DNA from: Flavobacteriales bacterium UBA5040
GTDB lineage: Bacteria; Bacteroidota; Bacteroidia; Flavobacteriales; Weeksellaceae
Length of the DNA: 64,000 bases
Assembly: GCA_002415135.1 (NCBI GenBank)
Contig: DIBY01000016.1
Coordinates: 1-64,000 of the forward strand
Reading direction: 5' to 3'
Shown: piece by piece, positions 8,012-17,352 of the stretch
How the letters are laid out: every line of letters starts with the position of its first letter
How positions within the stretch are numbered: the stretch's first letter is position 1
Position numbers and translations under genes: made by a program
The notes under the pieces: generated by a model
The model's input: only the letters and a program-made list of their open reading frames with translations
Databases searched by the model: none
Told to the model about the DNA's origin: nothing

Positions 8012-8100
8012 GCGACCCGGCGTGAGCGGAAATCCTTTTTTTTGCGGCTGGAAAAGTAAAGGCAAAAAAGATTGGGAGCGGAAGACGGAAATTGTCGCCC
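8012..8100 (+). repeat. Dispersed intergenic repeat, copy C (89 bp)
   Basis: It begins GCGACCCGGCGTGAGCGG and ends GACGGAAATTGTCGCCC. Copy D at 42388-42476 has the same length and ends. The ends are inverted (GCGAC / GTCGC), so the element can fold into a hairpin. It sits between trpB and trpA inside the operon. Confidence 0.8.
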
Positions 8101-8111
8101 AAACAAAAAAT

Positions 8112-9293
8112 TTACAATTTCGCCAAATACGTTTCCATATCCTTGTCGCCTCTTCCGCTTAAACAAATCACCACCACTTCATCCTTTCCAAAAGTTTTCT
8201 TTTCTAAAACCGCCAAAGCATGCGCAGATTCCAGCGCCGGAATAATTCCTTCAATTTGCGTCAGTTCGAAAGCAGATTTTAAGGCTTCATCATCTGTGAT
8301 GCTGAAAAATTCGGCTCTTTTATCAATGGATAAATTGGCGTGAAAAGGTCCAATTCCCGGATAATCTAACCCCGCGGAAATCGAATGAGGTTCGATAACC
8401 TGCCCGTCTGCCGTTTGCATCACCAAACTTTTACTTCCATGCAAAACACCCAAAGTTCCCAAGAAAGTAGTCGCGGCAGATTTCCCGGAATGAATTCCAA
8501 AACCACCCGCTTCCGCAGCGATAATTTTCACACTCGGCTCGTCTACGAAATGATAGAAAGTCCCGGCAGCATTACTTCCACCGCCAACACACGCAATCAC
8601 AACATCAGGATTTTCACGTCCGATCTTCTCCTTCAACTGCCATTTTATTTCTTCCGAAATTACACTTTGAAACCTTGCGACCAAATCCGGAAAAGGATGT
8701 GGACCAACGACGCTGCCAATGATATAGTGCGTCGTAGTGGCGTTATTGATCCAATCTCTCAGCGCTTCGTTTACTGCATCTTTCAAGGTTTTAGAACCTG
8801 AAGTTGCAGGAATGACCGTTGCTCCTAACATTTTCATTCGACCAACGTTCGGCGCTTGACGAGCGATGTCAACTTCGCCCATGTAAATAATGCATTCTAA
8901 ACCGAGCAAAGCACAGGCAGTCGCCGTGGCAACACCGTGTTGACCAGCGCCAGTTTCTGCGATAATTCTTTGCTTTCCTAATTTTTTTGCGAGCAAGGCC
9001 TGACCTAAAGCATTATTAATTTTATGCGCTCCCGTGTGATTGAGATCTTCGCGTTTCAAATATACTTGCGTTTGATATTTTTCACTCAAGTTTTTGGCAA
9101 AATATAAAGGAGTTGCACGTCCGACATAATTTTTCAACAGATCTTGATATTCTTCCTGGAATTCGTCCGAATTGATGATCTCTAAATAATTATGTTGAAG
9201 TTCCTCTACATTTGGATAGAGCATTTCGGGAACGAAAGCGCCGCCGAAGTCGCCGTAATAGCCATTTTCATCTGGGTTTCTGTATGTTTTCAT
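8112..9293 (-). CDS. trpB: Tryptophan synthase beta subunit
   Basis: This PLP enzyme condenses indole with serine. The 393-residue sequence has the PLP-Lys motif [28 protein letters not shown], the phosphate loop [12 protein letters not shown], and [11 protein letters not shown]. Length and start ([23 protein letters not shown]) are canonical. It follows trpF by 14 bases. Confidence 0.97.
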   Translation of the reverse strand: MKTYRNPDENGYYGDFGGAFVPEMLYPNVEELQHNYLEIINSDEFQEEYQDLLKNYVGRATPLYFAKNLSEKYQTQVYLKREDLNHTGAHKINNALGQALLAKKLGKQRIIAETGAGQHGVATATACALLGLECIIYMGEVDIARQAPNVGRMKMLGATVIPATSGSKTLKDAVNEALRDWINNATTTHYIIGSVVGPHPFPDLVARFQSVISEEIKWQLKEKIGRENPDVVIACVGGGSNAAGTFYHFVDEPSVKIIAAEAGGFGIHSGKSAATTFLGTLGVLHGSKSLVMQTADGQVIEPHSISAGLDYPGIGPFHANLSIDKRAEFFSITDDEALKSAFELTQIEGIIPALESAHALAVLEKKTFGKDEVVVICLSGRGDKDMETYLAKL

Positions 9294-9307
9294 TTTGTCT
9301 TTTTTAA

Positions 9308-9985
9308 TTATTTCTCAACTGATAAATTGAGAAGCTTTTTAAATTCTTTTATTTTATCTATGTTTTTATTCCCAGGTTCAATTTCAAATTTTGAATTGAT
9401 ATCGAGTGCAAAAGGCTTTTGTTTCAGCAATGTTATATTTTTAACAATTTCCTCTGAAATTCCCCCGCTTAAAAAGTACGGTTTGTCAATCTCTAAATCA
9501 TTTAAAATTTGCCAGTCGAAAGATTTCCCCGTTCCACCAAATGCAATTGAATCGGTATCGAAAAGAAAATAATCGACTTCCAATTTTGAATTTTGTATTT
9601 TAAATTTTAAATTTTTTAGTTCAGTTCCTATTCGGAAAACTTTGATAATTCCAATTTGTTTATCCAACTTAAGTCGTAATTCAGAAATAAAGTCATCACT
9701 TTCATCTCCATGAAGTTGAATATAATTAAGACCTGCTCTTTCGGAGATCTCAAATACTCTATCGATATTTTCATTTACAAATACTCCTACTTTTCCTTTA
9801 TGATTGATTGATTTTATTTCTTCTAAAGTCAAAGTATTCAAAACATATCGCGGTGATCTATCATAAAAGATAAAGCCCAGATAATCGGTGTTCAAATAAA
9901 TTAATTCTTCGATTTGATCCAGTTTCGTTAAACCGCAAACTTTTAGTTTTGGTTTTTGATCGTTGGTTTTTGATTGTTGGTCCAT
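9308..9985 (-). CDS. trpF: Phosphoribosylanthranilate isomerase
   Basis: The 225-residue TIM barrel has [10 protein letters not shown] (catalytic Cys), [39 protein letters not shown] and FLSGGIS. It catalyses the Amadori step after TrpD. The first about 12 residues ([10 protein letters not shown]) are poorly conserved and Lys-rich; the ATG at 9985 is the only convincing start. It follows trpC by 15 bases. Confidence 0.95.
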   Translation of the reverse strand: MDQQSKTNDQKPKLKVCGLTKLDQIEELIYLNTDYLGFIFYDRSPRYVLNTLTLEEIKSINHKGKVGVFVNENIDRVFEISERAGLNYIQLHGDESDDFISELRLKLDKQIGIIKVFRIGTELKNLKFKIQNSKLEVDYFLFDTDSIAFGGTGKSFDWQILNDLEIDKPYFLSGGISEEIVKNITLLKQKPFALDINSKFEIEPGNKNIDKIKEFKKLLNLSVEK

Positions 9986-10000
9986 TCTAACTTCTAAAAT

Positions 10001-10780
10001 CTAATTTCTAACTCCTACTATAAACTTTTCGAAGGCATTTCCCGGATTTTCATTTCGCATGAAATATTCGCCCATTAAAAATCCATCAAATCCTTTGTCT
10101 TTCAAAAATCTAAAATCCTCGATAGAGTAAATTCCACTTTCTGCAACAGACAACGTTTCTTTTGGTAGAAGGTTTTTCAAATTAACTGAATGTTGCAGAT
10201 CAACTTTGAAATCTTTAAGGTTTCGATTGTTGATTCCCACCAAATCGATATTTTTATTGAAGTGTTTTAATTCATCTTCGGTATGAATTTCCAGTAAAAC
10301 TTCTAAGCCTAATTCGTGTGACAATTCAGTAAATTCTTCAATTTGAATTGGAGAAAGACAACTTGCAATTAATAAGATTACGTCTGCTCCATTGGCTTTT
10401 GCTTCATAAAACTGGTATTCATCGATCATAAAATCTTTACGCAAAATTGGAATAGAAATTTCCTTTCGAACCTTTAATAGATCTTGAAGAGTTCCACCAA
10501 AAAATTCTTCATCAGTCAAAATCGAAATTCCACTCGCGCCGAACTTCTCGTATGATCGAGTAACTTGTAAAACGTCGGCTTGATCATTAATAATTCCTTT
10601 ACTCGGCGACTTCCTTTTGAATTCAGAAATGATTCCACTACCCGATTTCACCGATTCTTTCAAGGAAAAAGTCTTACGATTAAAAAATGCTGCATCTTTT
10701 AATTCCGTTAAAGAAACTTTCCTTTTCGCTTCAGCAACTTCAATCGTTTTTTGTTCAATTATTTTATCGAGAATATTCAT
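10001..10780 (-). CDS. trpC: Indole-3-glycerol-phosphate synthase
   Basis: The 259-residue TIM barrel contains ISEFKRKSPSKG (catalytic and phosphate-binding Lys), ILRKDFMIDEYQ, LLEIHTEDEL, VGINNRNLKDFKVD and SVAESGIYS. It produces the TrpA substrate. It is monofunctional here (trpF is separate). Two bases separate it from trpD, suggesting translational coupling. Confidence 0.96.
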   Translation of the reverse strand: MNILDKIIEQKTIEVAEAKRKVSLTELKDAAFFNRKTFSLKESVKSGSGIISEFKRKSPSKGIINDQADVLQVTRSYEKFGASGISILTDEEFFGGTLQDLLKVRKEISIPILRKDFMIDEYQFYEAKANGADVILLIASCLSPIQIEEFTELSHELGLEVLLEIHTEDELKHFNKNIDLVGINNRNLKDFKVDLQHSVNLKNLLPKETLSVAESGIYSIEDFRFLKDKGFDGFLMGEYFMRNENPGNAFEKFIVGVRN

Positions 10781-10782
10781 TT

Positions 10783-11769
10783 TTAATCAATTAAAACATT
10801 TAAACAATTCAAGGCTTTTCCTTCCATCAAACTTTCTGTCGCCATCTGCAAACAATTTTCGTAATCGCCATATTTTTCGGTATTCTTCAAAGCCATTGCC
10901 GCATTGGCTAAAACCACGGCATTCTGTTCATAAGTTCCTTTTCCTTCCAAAATAGTTTTGAAAATTTCCGCGGCTTCTTCAATACTGTTTCCGCCAAAAA
11001 TCTTTTCTGGATCGATATTTCTAAACTGTAATTCTTCGGCTGAATAGATCTTCTCACCGTTCTTGTCCATGATTTTGGTATCGCTGGTCAAACTGATCTC
11101 ATCATAATCATCCAAAGCATTTACGAGCAAGAAATCAGCATTTTTCTTTTGCAATAAATATTGATAAATCCTTGCAATCTCCAAGTTTGCAACACCAATC
11201 ATGGTATATCGCGGTTTCGCCGGATTAATCAACGGTCCTAATAAATTAAAGAACGTTTTCAACCCGATATTTTTACGCATTGGTGCAATAGATTTCAAAG
11301 AAGTATGGAAAATTGGTGCGTGTAAATAACAGAAATTTCCTTTATCCAGATCGGCTTTTAAATCTTCTTCGGTTTCTTTAAAACTATAACCCAAAGTTTC
11401 CAAAACATTGGACGCGCCACTAATTGTTGAGGCTGCGTAATTTCCATGCTTGGCTACTTTTTGTCCGGTTCCAGCCACGACCAAACTTGCCAATGTCGAA
11501 ATATTAAAAGTGTTTTTTCCATCGCCGCCAGTTCCAACAATGTCGACCAAATCATCTGTTCCCAAATCAATTTTCGGTGCGAGTTGTTGCAAGGCTTCCG
11601 TGAAACCTTCTAATTCGGCGAGCGTTATACTTCGCATCAAGAAAACAGTCACGAAAGATGTCACTTCAATTTCATTAAATATATTCTTTGAAATTTCTAA
11701 TAAAATTGATTTCGCTTGTGCTTTGCTTAGGATTTGATGATCGAATAAATATTGTAATATCTCTTTCAT
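10783..11769 (-). CDS. trpD: Anthranilate phosphoribosyltransferase
   Basis: The 328-residue protein shows the PRPP-binding signature DIVGTGGDGKNTFNIST, AKHGNYAASTISGASNVLE, and APMRKNIGLKTFFNLLGPL. It transfers phosphoribose to anthranilate. One base separates it from trpG and two from trpC. It is stand-alone, not fused to TrpG. Confidence 0.96.
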   Translation of the reverse strand: MKEILQYLFDHQILSKAQAKSILLEISKNIFNEIEVTSFVTVFLMRSITLAELEGFTEALQQLAPKIDLGTDDLVDIVGTGGDGKNTFNISTLASLVVAGTGQKVAKHGNYAASTISGASNVLETLGYSFKETEEDLKADLDKGNFCYLHAPIFHTSLKSIAPMRKNIGLKTFFNLLGPLINPAKPRYTMIGVANLEIARIYQYLLQKKNADFLLVNALDDYDEISLTSDTKIMDKNGEKIYSAEELQFRNIDPEKIFGGNSIEEAAEIFKTILEGKGTYEQNAVVLANAAMALKNTEKYGDYENCLQMATESLMEGKALNCLNVLID

Positions 11770-11770
11770 T

Positions 11771-12340
11771 TTAATTCTTTAAAAAATTCTCAATAATCTT
11801 CTTTCCATCTGGAGTTAAAATACTTTCGGGATGGTACTGAACAGCCTGAACATCGTAATTTTTATGTTGAAGCGACATGATCATTCCGTTTTCATCAACT
11901 GACGTAATTTCCAATTCTTCAGGGAAATCTTTTGGATTGACAGCCCAACTATGATATCTTCCTACTTCCAGATTTTCGGGTAAATCTCTTAAAAGTCGTG
12001 AATCTTTTTTCACAGTTTGAGCATTGGTTGCAACGCCATGATATATTTCTGTCAGATTGATCAGACTTCCACCAAATGCTTCTGCAATCGCCTGCTGACC
12101 AAGACAAACTCCTAAAATGGATTTTGTTGGTGCATATTTTTTAATTAAATCAATTAAAATACCCGCTTCACTTGGAATTCCTGGACCTGGCGAAAGGACT
12201 ATTTTATCATACTTTTCGATTTCCTCTAAATCAATTTGGTCATTGCGAAATACATCTACTTTTTCACCACTAATTTGCTCAATCATTTGAACTAAATTAT
12301 AGGTAAAACTGTCATAATTATCAAAGACTAATATTTTCAT
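11771..12340 (-). CDS. trpG: Anthranilate synthase component II (glutamine amidotransferase)
   Basis: The 189-residue class-I amidotransferase begins MKILVFDNYDSFTYNLVQ and has the nucleophile motif ILGVCLGQQAIAEAFGG and the catalytic His-Glu in AVQYHPESILTPDG. It supplies ammonia to TrpE. The adjacent trpE supports TrpG rather than PabA, although such subunits can be shared with folate synthesis. Confidence 0.95.
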   Translation of the reverse strand: MKILVFDNYDSFTYNLVQMIEQISGEKVDVFRNDQIDLEEIEKYDKIVLSPGPGIPSEAGILIDLIKKYAPTKSILGVCLGQQAIAEAFGGSLINLTEIYHGVATNAQTVKKDSRLLRDLPENLEVGRYHSWAVNPKDFPEELEITSVDENGMIMSLQHKNYDVQAVQYHPESILTPDGKKIIENFLKN

Positions 12341-12352
12341 AATTGTATGTTC

Positions 12353-13771
12353 TTAAATTGATTCGGCTTTTCTAACAGCCATTTTCAGTGCATTTAATTT
12401 ATTGTTCACTTCCTGCAATTCATTTTCAGCAGAGGATTTTGCGACAATCCCGGCGCCTGCTTGATAATAAAGCGTGTTATTTTTGCTTAAGAAAGTCCGG
12501 ATCATGATCGCCTGATTGCAACTTCCATCAAAGCCGACAAAACCAATACAACCACCGTAATAAGAGCGCGAAGTTTTCTCATAAGAATCGATTAGTTCCA
12601 TCGCTTTATATTTTGGTGCGCCACTCAAAGTTCCCTGCGGAAAAGTAGTCGCGATCATTTCATAAGGATTTTGATTTTCTTTAACATCTGCCGTTACTTC
12701 GCTGACCAAGTGAATGACGTGAGAAAAAAACTGAACTTCTTTCAACTTGGTAACCGTCGTGTTTTTTCCGCAAATACTTAAATCATTTCTCGCTAAATCA
12801 ACTAACATCGTATGTTCTGCATTTTCTTTCGCATCTTTCTTTAATTCTTCTGCCGCTTCTAAATCTTTCTGAACTTCACCAGTTCTTTTAAAAGTTCCTG
12901 CAATTGGATGAATAATCGCTTTTCCATTTTTAATAATCAACTGACTTTCCGGACTTGAACCCATTAATTTATAATCGCCATAATCGAAATAAAACAAGTA
13001 AGGCGAAGGATTAATATGTCGCAAAGCTCGGTAAACATTGAATTCATCACCGTTAAATTTCTGCTCGAATCTTCTGCTCAAAACCAATTGAAAAACATCT
13101 CCTCGAAAACAGTGCTTTTTTGCAGTTTCCACCAATTCGCGGTATTCTTCATCTTTTAAATTTGAAGTTTCGTAATCAGTTGTATGGAAAGGAAAAATAG
13201 GGGCGTTTTTCTGATTGATGAGATTTTCAATTTCGATGGTATTTGATTTAAGTCCATCGATTTTATTTTCGATAATAAACATTTCATCGTTGTAATGGTT
13301 GATCGCAATCACATATTGGTAAAGGCGATACCGCAATAATGGGATTTTATTTTCTTCCGAAAGTTCTTTAAACTTGATATTTTCAAAAAACGGAATCGCA
13401 TCATAACTCGTGTAACCAAAAAAACCTTGGGCAGATTTACCGATTTCTTGGGCAGGTTCTTCGCAAACAAAAGTTTTGGTAAAATCATTGAGTAATTCAC
13501 TCAACTTCTCTTTTTCTAAAGCGATTTTTTGTGGATTACCGATAGGAAATTTAATTTCTGCCTCATTATAATTACGGATTTCAATTCCGGCAACTGCATT
13601 AATAGCAATGAACGAAAAGTTGTTATCGGTGTTTTGATTTCCGGCGCTTTCAAGAAGAATCGTATCGCGAAATTTGTCTCGAAGACGAAGATAAATTCCG
13701 ACCGGCGTGAAGAGATCGCTCATCACCGATTTTACAGTTGTTTTTATTTTTATAGTTTGATTAAATTCCAT
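12353..13771 (-). CDS. trpE: Anthranilate synthase component I
   Basis: The 472-residue chorismate-binding enzyme has PIAGTFKRTGE, ENAEHTMLVDLARNDL, FPQGTLSGAPKYKAMELID and QAGAGIVAKS. An N-terminal LLES-like feedback element is present (DTILLESAGNQNT, residues about 38-46). It is the first structural gene of the operon. Its start lies just after an intrinsic terminator and leader peptide, so its expression is probably attenuated by tryptophan-tRNA level. Confidence 0.95.
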   Translation of the reverse strand: MEFNQTIKIKTTVKSVMSDLFTPVGIYLRLRDKFRDTILLESAGNQNTDNNFSFIAINAVAGIEIRNYNEAEIKFPIGNPQKIALEKEKLSELLNDFTKTFVCEEPAQEIGKSAQGFFGYTSYDAIPFFENIKFKELSEENKIPLLRYRLYQYVIAINHYNDEMFIIENKIDGLKSNTIEIENLINQKNAPIFPFHTTDYETSNLKDEEYRELVETAKKHCFRGDVFQLVLSRRFEQKFNGDEFNVYRALRHINPSPYLFYFDYGDYKLMGSSPESQLIIKNGKAIIHPIAGTFKRTGEVQKDLEAAEELKKDAKENAEHTMLVDLARNDLSICGKNTTVTKLKEVQFFSHVIHLVSEVTADVKENQNPYEMIATTFPQGTLSGAPKYKAMELIDSYEKTSRSYYGGCIGFVGFDGSCNQAIMIRTFLSKNNTLYYQAGAGIVAKSSAENELQEVNNKLNALKMAVRKAESI

Positions 13772-13792
13772 GATATTTTTAAAAATTTAGAT

Positions 13793-13827
13793 AAAAAAAA
13801 GACTTCAACGGAGCCCGTCAAAGTCTT
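13793..13827 (-). terminator. trp attenuator terminator
   Basis: On the minus strand the stem is AAGACTTTGACGG / CCGTTGAAGTCTT (11 of 13 paired, three-base loop) followed by TTTTTTTT, ending 22 bases before the trpE ATG. The 5' arm contains AGACTTT, which can also pair with AGGGTCT (13871-13865) at the end of the leader peptide. This gives a plausible antiterminator. Confidence 0.9.
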
Positions 13828-13862
13828 TTATATGTTTTTACAAACAGAATACAAGATTTGCT

Positions 13863-13919
13863 TCAGACCCTAAAGGAGTTTGAATGCCACCACCAAGTAT
13901 TGTTTGTTCTTGTTTTCAT
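13863..13919 (-). CDS. trpL: trp operon leader peptide with three consecutive Trp codons
   Basis: The 18-codon frame encodes MKTRTNNTWWWHSNSFRV. Trp codons TGG TGG TGG are at 13895-13887, and the stop TGA is at 13865-13863. It lies between a TATATTTG promoter and the terminator preceding trpE. Stalling at the Trp codons would leave AGGGTCT free to pair with the terminator's 5' arm, whereas a ribosome at the stop codon would cover it. The peptide and hairpin are seen directly; the mechanism is inferred by analogy with enterobacterial trpL. Confidence 0.88.
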   Translation of the reverse strand: MKTRTNNTWWWHSNSFRV

Positions 13920-14008
13920 TTGAAAATAATTATTTTCTTAAAAGTCAAATGCAACGCTTATTAAGGTAGTTTTCTTTTTGAAAATATTTCCCTCGCATTT
14001 CATTGAGG

Positions 14009-14038
14009 CAAATATATAAATGTTTTTTTTATCTGCAA
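14009..14038 (-). promoter_or_regulatory. trp operon promoter
   Basis: On the minus strand TATATTTG (14016-14009) has a TTG (14038-14036) 19 bases upstream, matching the Bacteroidota -33/-7 pattern. Transcription would start near 14003, giving a leader of about 230 bases before trpE. Confidence 0.75.
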
Positions 14039-14107
14039 ACATTTCTTTTAAATTTTAAGGTTTGATAGTTCGATAAAAAATTAAGATGTTTGTATAAATA
14101 AATTATT

Positions 14108-14299
14108 ATGAAAAAATTCTTAGCAATTGCATTCATTGGCGGATTAGTATTCTCAAGCTGTTCGAAAAAAGAAACAGCAACCGAGTCGAACACGATGTTA
14201 GGTGAACCAGAAACTCCAACAATACAAGCCTTGCCAGTTCCTGATTCTGCAGCAGTAATCGAGCCGATGGCAGCGGATTCAACATTGGTCAAACCATAA
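14108..14299 (+). CDS. Small lipoprotein of unknown function
   Basis: The 63-residue protein has a lipoprotein signal peptide MKKFLAIAFIGGLVFSSC (lipid-modified Cys18). A short Thr/Pro/Ala-rich tail without a recognisable fold follows. It is monocistronic, diverges from the trp operon, and is closed by a strong terminator. Function unknown; possibly a surface or periplasmic spacer lipoprotein. Confidence 0.75.
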   Translation: MKKFLAIAFIGGLVFSSCSKKETATESNTMLGEPETPTIQALPVPDSAAVIEPMAADSTLVKP

Positions 14300-14307
14300 T
14301 TAAAAAT

Positions 14308-14340
14308 ATTAGCGGTCTACTTAAGACTGCTAATTTTTTT
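14308..14340. terminator. Bidirectional intrinsic terminator
   Basis: The perfectly positioned stem ATTAGCGGTCT / AGACTGCTAAT (one G-T pair) has an A-run before and a T-run after. It lies between the small lipoprotein gene and the convergent czcB-like gene. Confidence 0.88.
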
Positions 14341-15464
14341 TATTCTTCTACATTTTTCAGCGCCATTAATAATTGATAAGCACCTTTTGTAACAAACTTT
14401 TTGCTTTTATTTTCTTCTTTAAAGTTTAAAAGTTCGGTAAATCCGTTTTCCGCATTTCCAATTTCTACCGGAAACATTTTATAAGTTTTGGGTTTGAGCT
14501 CTTCAAAAACATACTGCTTTTCTTCCCAGGTTACGATGGCGTCATCGGGAATTACAATACCTTCTTCGGAATCAGCCTCCATTTCTGCGTTCATAAAAGT
14601 TCCCGGCAGCAATTGCAAACTGCTATCAACAAAACGGCAATAAATGAAAACACTTCTGTCTCCAGAAAAATCTTTTCCTATGATTGAAACTCGGGCTTCG
14701 TATTTTTTGGTCGGATTTTGATTGGTATAAGCGAAAACTTTTTGACCAATTTTAATTTTATCTAAATCTTTTTCAAAAACCTTTAAAACCAAATGTAGAT
14801 CACCAGTATTTACGATGTCGAACATTTTATCCATAGGCGAAACGTATTGTCCAATATTGACATTAACGGTAGAAATATACCCTGAGATCGGCGAGGTTAC
14901 GGCAAAAGTCCGGCGGATATTATTAGCGTTTAAAGAACCAGGATTAATTCCCATCGCGGTTAATTTTTGGGCCATTCCTTTCATCATAATGTTTTGGTTT
15001 TGTCTTTCGTTAAAGGCTTTTTGAGTCACTTTATCGGAACTGGCTTTGTTCTCATTCAAATCTTTTTGACGGGAATAATCCTGTTGCGCGTATTGAAGAT
15101 TCGATTTTGCCAGGAGATAATCCTGCTGCAATTGAACCAGTTCAGGATTTTCTAAGGTTGCTAAAGTTTGTCCTTTTTTAACAAAATTTCCCGGCATAAA
15201 TCTCGAAACTCGCACGTAGCCACCACTTGGTGCCGAAACGCTTGCCATTCCCTGTGGTGGAACATCAATTTGCCCAGACAGCATAATTTTATGCGCAATA
15301 TCGAGGTTGTTTAAAGTATTCGTTTCAATCCCAGAATTTTTAATTTGCAAATCAGTTAGAGAAACCTGATCACCAACGACGGTGCCGATCTCTTCCGGAA
15401 CTGATTCTTCTTTGGAGCAAGATAAAACCGTAAGACTTAATAATATTAAAAGTATATTTTTCAT
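14340..15464 (-). CDS. RND efflux periplasmic adaptor (CzcB/CusB-like)
   Basis: This is the membrane-fusion subunit of a tripartite heavy-metal efflux pump. The lipoprotein signal MKNILLILLSLTVLSC gives a mature protein from Cys16. It is followed by a biotinyl-lipoyl-like domain split by a coiled-coil hairpin (LQQDYLLAKSNLQYAQQDYSRQKDL) and a beta-barrel domain. The start is placed at 15464, right after the stop of the cytochrome gene; a longer frame to 15491 would overlap it and lose the signal peptide. It is the last gene of the operon. Confidence 0.88.
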   Translation of the reverse strand: MKNILLILLSLTVLSCSKEESVPEEIGTVVGDQVSLTDLQIKNSGIETNTLNNLDIAHKIMLSGQIDVPPQGMASVSAPSGGYVRVSRFMPGNFVKKGQTLATLENPELVQLQQDYLLAKSNLQYAQQDYSRQKDLNENKASSDKVTQKAFNERQNQNIMMKGMAQKLTAMGINPGSLNANNIRRTFAVTSPISGYISTVNVNIGQYVSPMDKMFDIVNTGDLHLVLKVFEKDLDKIKIGQKVFAYTNQNPTKKYEARVSIIGKDFSGDRSVFIYCRFVDSSLQLLPGTFMNAEMEADSEEGIVIPDDAIVTWEEKQYVFEELKPKTYKMFPVEIGNAENGFTELLNFKEENKSKKFVTKGAYQLLMALKNVEE

Positions 15465-15477
15465 TGTTAAATTTTTA

Positions 15478-16050
15478 TTATTCAGAATCACCGCCTATCA
15501 TTTTTGAAGTAATTCCTTTGCGATCTGTATTTTCGGCAATAGCGATTCCGGCCAAGTGTAAAAGAATAAAAGCAGGCGTCCAGTAAACTGCTAATTTATG
15601 CGTAGTTTCTGCTAAATCAGCTAGAGATTCTGAGCCGATTTCAAATTTTAAAATGCTTCCTGTTATTATTTGTACTGCAATTAAAACATAGAATCCGAGA
15701 TACATAAACCCTTGAAATCTCGCTTTGCTAGATGTGGTTTTAACGAATGGGTTTGGAAACTTAATTCCTTTTACAAACATATAAATCACTCTGGCAATAA
15801 AGGCAAAAGTAATAATATAAGCAGCATAAACATGCCATTCAAACATAGGATCCTGAACGGAATGAACGATGGTTCGAAGACTTTGTTTATCTAAATTGAG
15901 AGCTTGAATTGCTGTATTTTTATTCACAGCATCTGAAATGACAGTTTTGCTCATCCAATACATTCTGAGAAATCCAGTGGTAAATAGAACCAGCATAAAT
16001 ATGGCAAAGATCCAGTGAAGGATGCGGTGTAGAACGGTATATGTTTTCAT
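15478..16050 (-). CDS. Cytochrome b/b6 (b561-like) membrane protein
   Basis: The 190-residue protein has four predicted transmembrane helices. Histidines suited to bis-haem ligation lie in VLHRILHWIFAIF, MFEWHVYAAYI, THKLAV and ILLHLAGIAI. This fits the Ni/Fe-hydrogenase-type or b561-type cytochrome b family, which moves electrons across the inner membrane. Its placement between the czcC and czcB genes is unusual and suggests a redox role tied to metal handling; that link is inferred. Confidence 0.75.
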   Translation of the reverse strand: MKTYTVLHRILHWIFAIFMLVLFTTGFLRMYWMSKTVISDAVNKNTAIQALNLDKQSLRTIVHSVQDPMFEWHVYAAYIITFAFIARVIYMFVKGIKFPNPFVKTTSSKARFQGFMYLGFYVLIAVQIITGSILKFEIGSESLADLAETTHKLAVYWTPAFILLHLAGIAIAENTDRKGITSKMIGGDSE

Positions 16051-16061
16051 TTTTTTAATAT

Positions 16062-16103
16062 TAAATTATTGTTGTGTTAAATTATTGTTGCGTTAAATTA
16101 TTG
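16062..16103 (+). repeat. Short tandem repeat (16-bp unit, about 2.6 copies)
   Basis: The unit TAAATTATTGTTGTGT is repeated with one change. It covers the 3' end and stop of the TolC-like gene. Slippage here would alter only the C-terminal tail of that protein. Confidence 0.7.
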
Positions 16104-17305
16104 AGTTGAATTGTTTTCTCATTCAGCATTTTCTGAGTGTCAATGAGTTTGTTCTGAATGTCTAAACTTTGGTTGATCAGAATGGACCATTCCAGATAAT
16201 TAATTTCACCTTCATAATACAAACGGTTGGCAGTTTTCATAATGGTTTCTGCATTTTTTAAACCTTTGGATTTGTAATAATCGGTTTCACTTTTTAGTTT
16301 TTCATATTCACCGAAAAGCGTTGTATATTGGTTTTTCAAGTTTTTGGAACCGAGTTCATAATTATTTTCGGCGATGAGTTGGTTAATTTTCTGACCTTCA
16401 ATTAATGATTTTTGGGCGCCATTAAAAAGTGGAATTCCGACGCCAACCATTCCGGAATGAAAACGAGCTGATCTTTCATAAAATTTGTCATCGGCGCCAG
16501 TTCCATACATGCTGGAATTATTATATCCGATATTGAAAGTGGGCAGTAATTTCGATTTCTCTGCATTTAATTTGGCGAGTTCGATGTTTTTCTGCTGTTC
16601 CAATTGTTTTAAAACGACTGGATTTCCCGCATAATTTAAATCTTGATTTAAACCATTCGTTTCGTAGAAATTGGAATTTTCATTCGAATATAAAATTTCA
16701 TCATTGATGAGATAATTAAACTGATTAAGAGAAACTTCCCGGTCTTTCTTCAGATTTGTCAATTGAATTTCTGCCTGACTTCTGTAATTTTCAGCAGTGG
16801 TTTTTTCCAGAATATTACTTTCTCCTTTTTTGAGTCGAAATTCTGCTCTTCTGTAATAATTGGTATAAATAGAATCGGCTCTCAAAAGCAATTTTTCTTT
16901 TTCGTTCTGATAATTGAGTTCATTATAAATTAAAGCGATCTCACGTTTAAGTTGCCATTTCTGAACGTCTAAATTTAACATTGAATTTTTCCATTCTTCC
17001 ATCAACACTTGTTTTTGGGAATTGTAGAATCCGGGTAATCTTAAAGTTTGATTGACCGAAAATTTGGTATCAGTATAAGCGGAAACAAATTGTCCAATTT
17101 CTCCAGAAACATTTAATGGGTCGATTACGGCGTAAGATTTTTTGATCTTATCCTGATAATCAATCCGAAGTTGTCCGTTCTTTAAATTCAGATTGTTTTT
17201 AAAGGCTTTTTCGTAGGCGGATTCCAGGGAAATCGGCGTTTGTGCTTTCAGTTGAATGGCGATCAAAACTGAAAAAGCTATTGATATTTTTATAAGTTGT
17301 TTCAT
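16082..17305 (-). CDS. TolC-family outer-membrane efflux protein (CzcC/CusC-like)
   Basis: The 407-residue protein has a signal peptide (to Ala21, LKAQ) and the repeated long alpha-helical segments of outer-membrane factors, for example near residues 120-200 and 290-400. It forms the outer-membrane exit duct for the RND pump encoded by the neighbouring genes. Its C-terminus ends in the short tandem repeat. It is 31 bases upstream of the cytochrome gene and 211 bases downstream of the pump gene. Confidence 0.85.
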   Translation of the reverse strand: MKQLIKISIAFSVLIAIQLKAQTPISLESAYEKAFKNNLNLKNGQLRIDYQDKIKKSYAVIDPLNVSGEIGQFVSAYTDTKFSVNQTLRLPGFYNSQKQVLMEEWKNSMLNLDVQKWQLKREIALIYNELNYQNEKEKLLLRADSIYTNYYRRAEFRLKKGESNILEKTTAENYRSQAEIQLTNLKKDREVSLNQFNYLINDEILYSNENSNFYETNGLNQDLNYAGNPVVLKQLEQQKNIELAKLNAEKSKLLPTFNIGYNNSSMYGTGADDKFYERSARFHSGMVGVGIPLFNGAQKSLIEGQKINQLIAENNYELGSKNLKNQYTTLFGEYEKLKSETDYYKSKGLKNAETIMKTANRLYYEGEINYLEWSILINQSLDIQNKLIDTQKMLNEKTIQLNNLTQQ

Positions 17306-17352
17306 TCTTTTGTCATTTATCTGTAAATTATTATATGATTTTGTTTCGGTTT

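Noticed and set aside
7921..8111. Possible small gene between trpB and trpA
   Set aside because: The sequence is a dispersed repeat shared with 42388-42476, with no conserved frame.
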